Positions 55,542 through 64,000 of a stretch of 64,000 bases of DNA are shown here, in pieces. Within the stretch, counting starts at the first letter, position 1, and every line of letters starts with the position of its first letter. The stretch spans positions 18,859,943-18,923,942 of the forward strand of contig NC_091369.1 of NCBI RefSeq assembly GCF_038502225.1, in the 5' to 3' direction. A program made the position numbers and the translations under genes. Under the pieces are notes generated by a model that saw nothing but the letters and a program-made list of their open reading frames with translations, made no database searches and had not been told where the DNA came from. The stretch comes from Cherax quadricarinatus (lineage: Eukaryota > Arthropoda > Malacostraca > Decapoda > Parastacidae).

Positions 55542-57433
55542 TACTCACCTATTTGTGATTGCAGGGGTCGAGACTCAGCTCCTGGCCCCGCCTCTTCACT
55601 GATCGTTACTAGGTCATCTCTCTGCTTTCTGAGCTTTGTCATACCTCGGCTTAAAGCTATACATGGTTCCCGCCTCCACTACATCACTTGCTAGGCTATT
55701 CCACTTCTTGATGACTGAAGAAATACTTCCTAACGTCCCTGTGACTCGTCTGAGTCATCAACTTCCAATTGTGACACCTTGTTTCTGTGTCCCCTCTCTG
55801 GAACGTCCTGTCTCTGTCCACCTTATCTATTCCACGCAGTATTTTGTATGTCGTTATCATGTCTCCCCTGACCCTCCTGTCCTCCAGTGCCGTCAGTCCG
55901 ATTTCCCTAAACCTTTCTTCGTAGGACATTCCCCTGAGCTCCGGAACTAGCCTTGTTGCAAACCTTTGTGCTTTCCCTAATTTCTTGACGTGCTTGACCA
56001 GGTGTGGGTTCCAAACTGGTGCTGCATACTCCAGTACGCAGTGCCTTTCCTGTTATATGCGCCTGATCCTCCAGCTTCTCCACTAATCTCATGTGAGGAA
56101 CTGTGTCGAAGGCCTTCCTGCAGTCCAGAAAAATGCAATCAACCCACCCCTCTCTCTTATGTCTTACTTCTGTTACTTTGTCATAAAACTCCAGGTTTGT
56201 GACACAGGATTTGCCTTCCATGAGTCTGTGCTGCTTGTCGTTTATAATCTTGTTCTGTTCCAGGTGCTCCACCACTCTCCTCCTGATAATCTTCTCCATG
56301 ACTTTGCCTACTATACTCATCAGTGACACTGGTCTAGTTTAGTGCCTCGTTTCTGTCTCCTTTCTTAAAAATGGGGACTACATTTGCCGTTTTCCATACC
56401 TCATAGTTTCAGGGGATGTGTTGAAGATTGTAGTTAGTGGCACACACAGCATCTCTGTTCCTTCTCTAAGGACCCAAGGGGAGACATTGTCAGGTCCCAT
56501 CGCCTTTGAGGTATAAAGGTCCCTTAGCAGCTTCTGCACCTCCTTAGTTGTGAGTATGTCATCCAACACTTGTTGGTAAATTCCCTGTTGGTGTTTCCCT
56601 CTGTTCTGTCTTCCCAGAGTCCTTCCTGTCTCTATTATAAATACTTACTTAAATATCGTGTTGAGCTTCTCGCATACCTCATGATCGTTTCTTGTGAGCT
56701 CCCCACCTTCTTTCCTCAGCTTGATCACCTGGTCTTTGCCTGCTGTCTTCCTCCTGATGTGGCTATACAGCAGTTTCGGGTCAGACTTGACTTTCGATGC
56801 TACTTTGTACTGTCGCTGGGCCTCCCTCCTTACCTATGCATACTCGTTTCTGACTCTTCGGCTATTCTCCTTATTTTCCTGAGTTCTTTGCCTTCTGTAC
56901 TTTTTCCATTCACTATTACACTTAGTTTTTTCTTCCCTTCACATTCGGATAAACCCGGGCTCGTTCTGGTCTCTCCATTATTTCTGATGCCCTAGGGAAC
57001 AAACCTTTCCTCTGCCTCCTTGCATTTTGTTACGTATTCTATCATTTCGTTTACTGAACCTCCTCCAGGAAGTTCCTCAACCCTGTGTAGTCCCCCCTTT
57101 TATAGTCTGGATTTTCCCATTCAACTCCTGTTACCCTCTCCACTTGTAACTCTACTGTGTATTCAAAGCACAGAACTACGTGATCACTAGCTCCAAGGGC
57201 CTTCTCATATGTGATGCCCTCAATGTCCGAACGGCTCATGGTGAAAACAGGTCAAGTCTTGCTGGTTCATCCTCCCCTCTCACTCTGGTAGTGTCCCTAA
57301 CATGTTGGTGCATGAGGTTTTCCAGTACCACATCCATCATCTTGGCTCTTCATGTTTCAGGACCCCCATGAGGCTCCAGGTTTTCCCAATAGATCTCCCT
57401 GTGGTTGAAATCGCCCATAACCAGTAACTTTGC
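55542..57433 (-). mobile_element. AC-tailed LINE, copy C (deleted and degenerate)
   Basis: 3' UTR and C-terminus (55542-56035), then a jump to RT text KALEDQAHITG; the RT catalytic FADD region is deleted (about 0.55 kb relative to copy A). Upstream come KEVQKLLRDL, endonuclease GASDHVVLCF, and the 5' end near CAGTAACTTTGCTCTG at about 57433 followed by TGTG. Several frameshifts. Dead. Confidence 0.85.
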
Positions 57434-57463
57434 TCTGTGTGCACAGGCGTGTGTGTTTGTATG
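57434..57463. repeat. Short degenerate TG tract between copies C and D
   Basis: TGTGCACAGGCGTGTGTGTTTGTATG split as TGTGCACAGG and CGTGTGTGTTTG; much shorter than the other separators. Confidence 0.7.
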
Positions 57464-59924
57464 TACTCACCTAGTTGAGGTTGCGGGGGTCGAGTCCGAG
57501 CTCCTGGCCCCGCCTCTTCACTGATCGCTACTAGGTCACTCTCCCTGAGCCGTGAGCTTTATCATACCTCTGCTTAAAGCTATGTATGGATCCTGCCTCC
57601 ACTACATCGCTTCCCAACCTATTCCACTTACTGATTACTCTGTGGCTGAAGAAATACTTCCTAACATCCCTGTAATTCATCTGTGTCTTCAGCTTCCAAC
57701 TGTGTCCCCTTGTTACTGTGTCCAATCTCTGGAACATCCTGTCTTTGTCCACCTTGTCAATTCCTCTCAGTATTTTGTATGTCGTTATCATGTCCCCCCT
57801 ATCTCTCCTGTCCTCCAGTGTCGTCAGGTTGATTTCCCTTAACCTCTCCTCGTAGGACATACCTCTTAGCTCTGGGACTAGTCTTGTTGCAAACCTTTGC
57901 ACTTTCTCTAGTTTCTTCACGTGCTTGGCTAGGTGTGGGTTCCAAACTGGTGCCGCATACTCCAATATGGGCCTAACGTACACGGTGTACAGGGTCCTGA
58001 ATGATTCCTTATTAAGATGTCGGAATGCTGTTCTGAGGTTTGCTAGGCGCCCATATGCTGCAGCAGTTATTTGGTTGATGTGCACTTCAGGAGATGTGCC
58101 TGGTGTTATACTCACCCCAAGATCTTTTTCCTTGAGTGAGGTTTGTAGTCTCTGACCCCCTAGACTGTACTCCGTCTGCGGCCTTCTTTGCCCTTCCCCA
58201 ATCTTCATGACTTTGCACTTGGTGGGATTGAACTCCAGGAGCCAATTGCTGGACCAGGTCTGCAGCCTGTCCAGATCCCTTTGTAGTTCTGCCTGGTCTT
58301 CGATCGAGTTAATTCTTCTCATCAACTTCACGTCATCTGCAAACAGGGACACCTCAGAGTCTATTCCTTCCGTCATGTCGTTCACAAATACCAGAAACAG
58401 CACTGGTCCTAGGACTGACCCCTGTGGGACCCCGCTGGTCACAGGTGCCCACTCTGACACCTCGCCACGTACCATGACTCACTGCTGTCTTCCTGACAAG
58501 TATTCCCTGATCCATTGTAGTGCCTTCCCTGTTATCCCTGCTTGGTCCTCCAGTTTTTGCAACAATCTCTTGTGTGGAACTGTGTCAAACGCCTTCTTGC
58601 AGTCCAAGAAAATGCAATCCACCCACCCCTCTCTCTCTTGTCTTACTGCTGTCACCATGTCATAGAACTCCAGTAGGTTTGTGACACAGGATTTCCCGTC
58701 CCTGAAACCATGTTGGCTGCTGTTGATGAGATCGTTCCTTTCTAGGTGTTCCACCACTCTTCTCCTGATAATCTTCTCCATGATTTTGCATACTATACAT
58801 GTCAGTGACACTGGTCTGTAGTTTAATGCTTCATGTCTGTCTCCTTTTTTAAAGATTGGGACTACATTTGCTGTCTTCCATGCCTCAGGCAATCTCCCTG
58901 TTTCGATAGATGTATTGAATATTGTTGTTAGGGGTACACATAGCGCCTCTGCTCCCTCTCTCAATACCCATGGGGAGATGTTATCTGGCCCCATTGCCTT
59001 TGAGGTATCTAGCTCACTCAGAAGTCTCTTCACTTCTTCCTCGGTTGTGTGCACTGTGTCCAGCACTTGGTGGTGTGCCCCACCTCTCCGTCTTTCTGGA
59101 GTCCCTTCTGTCTCCTCTGTGAACACTTCTTTGAATCTCTTGTTGAGTTCTTCACATACTTCACGGTCATTTCTTGTTGTCTCTCCTCCTTCCTTCCTTA
59201 GCCTGATTACCTGGTCCTTGACTGTTGTTTTCCTCCTGATGTGGCTGTACAACAGTTTCGGGTCAGATTTGGCTTTCGCTGCTATGTCATTTTCATATTG
59301 TCTTTGGGCCTCCCTTCTTATCTGTGCATATTCGTTTCTGGCTCTACGACTGTTCTCCTTATTCTCCTGGGTCCTTTGCCTTCTATATTTCTTCCATTCC
59401 CTAGCACACTTGGTTTTTGCTTCCCTGCACCTTTGGGTAAACCATGGGCTCATCCTGGCTTTTTCATTATTCCTGTTACCCTTGGGTACAAACCTCTCCT
59501 CAGCCTCCTTGCATTTTGTTGCTACATTAACTGGCTTCCCTGCCAGTTCTCTGTCCCACTGAACCCCGTTCAGGTAGTTCCTCATTCCTGTGTAGTCCCC
59601 TTTCTTGTAGTTTGGCTTCATTCGTCCTGGCCTTCCTGCTTCTCCCTCCACTTGTAGCTCTACTGTGTATTCGAAGCTTAAAACCACATGGTCACTGGCC
59701 CCAAGGGGTCTTTCATATGTGATGTCCTCGATATCTGCACTACTCAAGGTGAATACTAAGTCCAGCCTTGCTGGTTCATCCTCTCCTCTCTCTCTTGTAG
59801 TGTCCCTTACGTGTTGGCACATGAAGTTTTCCAGTACCACCTCCATCATCTTAGCCCTCCATGTATCATGGCCCCCATGTGGGTCCAAGTTCTCCCAATC
59901 GATCTCCTTGTGGTTAAAGTCACC

Positions 59925-59928
<4 letters not shown>
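57464..59928 (-). mobile_element. AC-tailed LINE, copy D (2.5 kb, one nonsense codon)
   Basis: Starts at CACCCATG (59921-59928) against TGTGTG. The open frame enters the endonuclease at MGDFNHKEIDW and continues through SDHVVLSF, the RT and SLFADDVKLM to the C-terminus. It is interrupted only by one TGA at about 58476-58478, where copy A has an Arg codon in QRVMV: a CGA to TGA change. About 20 codons are missing around NGVQWDRELAGKPVN. Otherwise very similar to copies A and B. Confidence 0.9.
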
Positions 59929-60000
<72 letters not shown>

Positions 60001-60024
60001 TGTGTGTTTGTGTGTGTGTGTGTA
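59927..60024. repeat. (TG)n tract between copies D and E
   Basis: Nearly pure TG repeats, about 45 units. Confidence 0.95.
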
Positions 60025-61197
60025 TGCACTCACCTTTTGAGGTTGCTTTATCATACATTGTCTTAAAATTATGTATGGTTCCTGCCTCCACTACATCAGT
60101 TGCCAAACTATTCCACTTCCTGACAACTCTGTGACTGAGGAAATACTTCCTAACATCCCTCTGATTCATCTGAGTCTTCAACTTCCAATTGTGACCCCCT
60201 TGTTTCTGTGCCCCATCTCTGGAACGTCCTGTCTCCGTCCACTTTATCTATTCCATGCAGTATTTTGAATGTCGTTATCTTGTCTCCCCTGGCCTTCCTG
60301 TCCTCCAGTGTCATCAGGCCAATTTCCCTTAACCTTTCTTCGTAGGACATTCCCCTTAGCTCTGGAACTATCCTTGTAGCAAACCTTTGCACTTTCCCTA
60401 ATTTCGTGACGTGTTTGATCAAGTGGGGGTTCCAAACAGGTGCTGCATACTCCAATATGGGCCTGACATACACGGTGTACAGTGTCTTGAACGATTCCTT
60501 ACTAAAGTATCGGAACGAAATTCTCAGGTTTGCCAGGCGCCCATATGCTGCAGCAATTATCTGGTTGATGTGTGCTTCCGGAAACGTGCTCGGTGTTATA
60601 CTCACCCCAAGATCTTTCTCCTTCAGTGAGGTTTGCAGTCTTTAGCAACCTAGACTGTACTTTGTCTGCGGTCTTCTTTGCCCCTCCCCGATCTTCATCA
60701 CATTGCATTTGGCCGGGTTAAATTCGAAGAGTCAGTTGCTGGACCACGCCTGTGCAGGTCTCTTTGTCGTCCTGCCTGGTCCTCACTTTATTTAATTCTC
60801 ATCATTAATTTCACATAGACACTTCTGAGTCTTTCCCTTCCTTCATGTCATTCACTTGTACCTAAAATAGCAATTATCCTAGGACTGACCCTTGTGGGAA
60901 TCCGCTCATCACAGGCGCCGATTATGATTCCTCATCACGTACCATGACTCGCTGTCGCCTCCCTGTCAGGTATTCTCTGATCCATTACAGTGCCCTTCCT
61001 CTTTTAAGTGTCTGATCCTCTAACTTCTGCACTAATCTCTTGTGAGGAACTGTGTCGAAGGCCTTCTTGCAGTTCAAGAAAATGCAATCAACCCACTCCT
61101 CCCTCTCGTGTCTTACTTTTATTACCTTGTCATAAAACTCCAGTACGTTTGTGACACAGGATTTGCTTTCCATGAATCCGTGCTGGCTGTCGTGTAT
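60025..61197 (-). mobile_element. AC-tailed LINE, copy E (degenerate)
   Basis: The 3' end begins TGCACTCACCTTTTGAGGTTGC; the GC-rich part of the 3' UTR (GGGTCGAG...CCGCCTCTTC) is deleted. The C-terminal ORF2 (60605-60150) is open but the rest is broken. The 5' end is near GCTGGCTGTCGT at about 61195, then GTATGTGTCATG and (TG)n. Confidence 0.85.
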
Positions 61198-61205
61198 GTG
61201 TCATG

Positions 61206-61286
<81 letters not shown>
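61198..61286. repeat. (TG)n tract between copies E and F
   Basis: About 42 TG units. Confidence 0.95.
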
Positions 61287-61289
<3 letters not shown>

Positions 61290-62682
61290 TCACTTCACCT
61301 AGTTGTGGTTGTAGAAGTCGATTCACAGCTCCTTGCCCCGCCTCTTCACTGGCCGCTACTCGGTCAATCTTCCCGCTCCATGAGCTTTATCATACCACTA
61401 CTTAAACCTATGTATGGATCCTACCTCCACTACATCTCTTCCCAGATTATTCCACTTCCTGACAACTCTGTGACTAAAGAAATGCTTCCTAACATTCCTG
61501 TAGTTCATCTGAGTCTTCAACTTCCAACTTGTTGATTCCTCTCAGTATTTTATGTCATTATCATATCCTCCCTATCTCTCCTGTCCTCCAGTGTCGTCAG
61601 GCGGATTTCGGATTTCCCTTAATCTTTCTTCGTATGACATTTCTCTTAACTCCGGGACTAGACTTGTTGCAAACCTTTGCACTTTTGCACTTTGTGCATC
61701 TTTGCACTTTCTCTTGTTTCCTTACATGTTTCGCTAGGTGAGGTTTCCAAACTGGTGCTCGGTAACCCAGTACGGGTCTAACGTACACAGTACACGATCA
61801 TATGTGTGTCGAAATGCTGTTCTTAGGTTTGCCAGGTATGCTCCAGCAGTTATTTGGTTGTGCGCCTCAGGAGATGTGCCTGGTGTTATACTCACCCCAA
61901 GATCCTTTTCCTTGAGTGAGGTTTGTAGTCTCTGGCCCCCTAGACTGTACTTCATCTGTGGTCTTCTTTGCCCTTCCCCAATCTTCATGACTGTGCACTT
62001 GGTGGGGTTGAACTCCAGGAACCAGTTATTGGACCAGTGCTGCAGCCTGTCCAGATCCCTCAGATACACTTCTGAGTCTATTCCTTCATGTCGTTCACAA
62101 ATACCAGAAACAGCGCCGGTCCTAGGACTGACCCCTGTGGGACCCCGCTCGTCACAGGAGCCCACTCTGACACCTTGCCACGTACCATGACTCGCTGCTG
62201 CCTTCCTGACAGGTATTCCCTGATCAATTGTAGTGCCATCCCTGTTATCCCTGCTTGGTCCTCCAGCTTTTACATTAATCTCTTGTGTGGAACTGTGACA
62301 AATGCCTTCATACAGTACAAGAATATGCAATCTACCCACCCCTCTCTCTCTTGTCTTACTGCCATCACCCTGTCATTGAACTCCAGTAGGTTTGTGACAC
62401 AGAATTTTCTATCCCTGAAACCGTGCTGGCTGTCGTTAAGCTCATTCCTTTCTAGGAGCTCCACAACTCTTCTCCTGATAATCTTCTCCATGACTTTGCA
62501 TACTATACATGTCAGTGACACTGGTCTGTAGTTTAATGCTTCATGTCTGTCTCCTTTTTTAAAAACTGGGACTACATTTGCTGTCTTCCATACTTAAGGT
62601 AGTCGCCCTGTTTCGATAGATGTGTTGAAGATTGTTGTTAGTAGTACACAAAGCACCTCTGCTTCCTCTCTCAGGACCCATG
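61287..62682 (-). mobile_element. AC-tailed LINE, copy F (degenerate)
   Basis: The 3' end begins TATTCACTTCACCTAGTTGTGG, then an ORF2 C-terminus with several small deletions (for example in RT, where FADD is lost between 62050 and 62090), and RT text SLTCIVCKVMEKIIRRRVVE, DCIFLYCMKAF. The 5' end is CAGGACCCATG, continuing as TGTGTG. Confidence 0.85.
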
Positions 62683-62701
62683 TGTGTGTGTGTGTGTGTG
62701 T
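62681..62701. repeat. Short (TG)n tract between copies F and G
   Basis: About 10 TG units ending in TTTACTCGCC. Confidence 0.9.
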
Positions 62702-62810
62702 TTACTCGCCTAATTGTACTCACCTAATTGTAGATGCAGGGGTCGAGACTCAGCTCCTGGCCCCGCCTCTTCTCTGAGCGCTACTGGTCCTCTCTCTCCC
62801 TGCTCCATGA
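62702..62810 (-). mobile_element. AC-tailed LINE, copy G (3' end only)
   Basis: TTTACTCGCCTAATTGTACTCACC is the doubled terminal repeat, followed by the GGGGTCGAGACTCAGCTCC and CCCCGCCTCTTC block. It ends at CTCCATGA, where it passes directly into the 35-bp minisatellite. Confidence 0.9.
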
Positions 62811-64000
62811 TGCTAGTGAAGATCTCTTGTTCCAAGGCACCTTGATGCTAGTGAAGGTCTCTTGATCCAAGGTACCTTGATGTTAGAGAAGGTCTCTTGA
62901 TCCAAGGTACCTTGATGTTAGTGATGGTCTCTTGATCCAAGGTACCTTGATGTTAGTGAAGGTCTCTTGATCCAAGGTACCTTGATGTTAGTGAAGGTCT
63001 CTTGATCCAAGGTACCTTGATATTAGTGAAGGTCTCTTGATCCAAGGTACCTTGATGTTAGTGAAGGTCTCTTGATCCAAGGTACCTTGATGTTAGTGAA
63101 GGTCTCTTGATCCAAGGTACCTTGATGCTAGTGAAGGTCTCTTGATCCAAGGTACCTTGATGTTAGTGAAGGTCTCTTGATCCAAGGTACCTTGATGTTA
63201 GTGAAGGTCTCTTGATCCAAGGTACATTGATGTTAGTGAAGGTCTCTTGATCCAAGGTACATTGATGTTAGTGAAGGTCTCTTGATCCAAGGTACCTTGA
63301 TGTTAGTGAAGGTCTCTTGATCCAAGACACCTTAATGCTAGTGAAGGTCTCTTGATCCGAGACACCTTGTTGCTAATGAAGGTCTCTTGATCCATGGTAC
63401 CTTGATGTTAGTGAAGGTCTCTTGATCCAAGGTACCTTGATGTTAGTGAAGGTCTCTTGATCCAAGGTACCTTGATGTTAGTGAAGGTCTCTTGATCCAA
63501 GGTACCGTGATGTTAGTGAAGGTCTCTTGATCCAAGGTACCTTGATGTTAGTGAAGGTCTCTTGATCCAAGGTACCTTGATGTTAGTGAAGGTCTCTTGA
63601 TCCAAGGTACCTTGATGTTAGTGAATTTCTCTTGATCCAAGGTACCTTGATGTTAGTGAAGGTCTCTTGATCCAAGGTACCTTGATGCTAGTGAAGGTCT
63701 CTTGATCCAAAGGTACATTGATGCTAGTGAAAGTCTCTTGATCCAAGGTACCTTGATGTTATTGAAGGTCTCTTGATCCAAGGTACCTTGATGTTAGTGA
63801 AGGTCTCTTGATCCAAGGTACCTTGATGTTAGTGAAGGTCTCTTGATCCAAGGTACCTTGATGTTAGTGAAGGTCTCTTGATCCAAGGTACCTTGATGTT
63901 AGTGAAGGTCTCTTGATCCAAGGTACCTTGATGTTAGTGAAGGTCTCTTGATCCAAGGTACCATGATGTTAGTGAAGGTCTCTTGATCCAAGGTACCTTG
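62811..64000. repeat. Minisatellite, 35-bp unit, about 34 copies, runs off the window
   Basis: The unit is CTTGATGTTAGTGAAGGTCT plus CTTGATCCAAGGTAC. Both halves begin CTTGAT, and adjoining units create the 12-bp palindrome CAAGGTACCTTG. Most copies are identical; the variants GATGCTAG and GGTACATTG recur, and units near 63320-63400 are the most diverged. The array continues beyond 64000. Confidence 0.97.

Overview
The window looks like nuclear DNA of a crustacean, most likely a decapod. The reasons are spliced exons of an animal gene, very high repeat density, many simple-sequence and minisatellite arrays, and several repeat ends (a tRNA-derived SINE, a pogo-like MITE, a CR1-type LINE tail, the TACTCACCTAGTTG LINE 3' end) that I associate from memory with crayfish, lobster and crab genomes. 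Nothing suggests bacterial or phage DNA. Species is not determined.

One host gene is recognisable, on the minus strand, spanning at least 43633 down to 3175. Three coding exons (43633-43423, 13062-12940, 3285-3175) join in phase with consensus splice sites. They encode the N-terminal part of a membrane-anchored short-chain dehydrogenase of the HSD17B12/HSDL1 family: a hydrophobic anchor, the TGATDGIG nucleotide-binding motif, then the segment ending EIGIL. Intron 1 is about 30.4 kb and intron 2 about 9.7 kb. The remaining exons lie beyond position 1.

Intron 2 and the left edge (1-12939) hold LINE fragments, a Penelope-like element with a GIY-YIG endonuclease, a degenerate BEL/Pao-like gag, and a complete, apparently very young LTR retrotransposon (6467-12547). 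It has identical 424-bp LTRs, a 5-bp target duplication and one intact 1532-aa ORF. Its domain order is gag-protease-integrase-RT-RNase H, the Gmr1-type arrangement rather than the usual gypsy order.

Intron 1 (13063-43422) holds four minisatellites (51, 49, 56 and 26 bp units), a CR1 LINE interrupted by a near-full-length I-like LINE, a solo LTR and a SINE, a 1.4-kb element with 13-bp target duplications, MITEs, two SINE families and two further LINEs.

Upstream of exon 1 (43634-64000) are LINE and SINE remnants and then the most unusual region. From 49.8 to 62.8 kb, seven copies of one CR1-like LINE lie head-to-tail on the minus strand. Each begins at its 3' end with the same terminus next to a (TG)n/(AC)n tract, and most are 5'-truncated at a CATG that runs into the next (TG)n tract. 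This looks like a LINE that targets AC microsatellites, including those formed by its own tails. A 35-bp minisatellite occupies 62811 to the window end.
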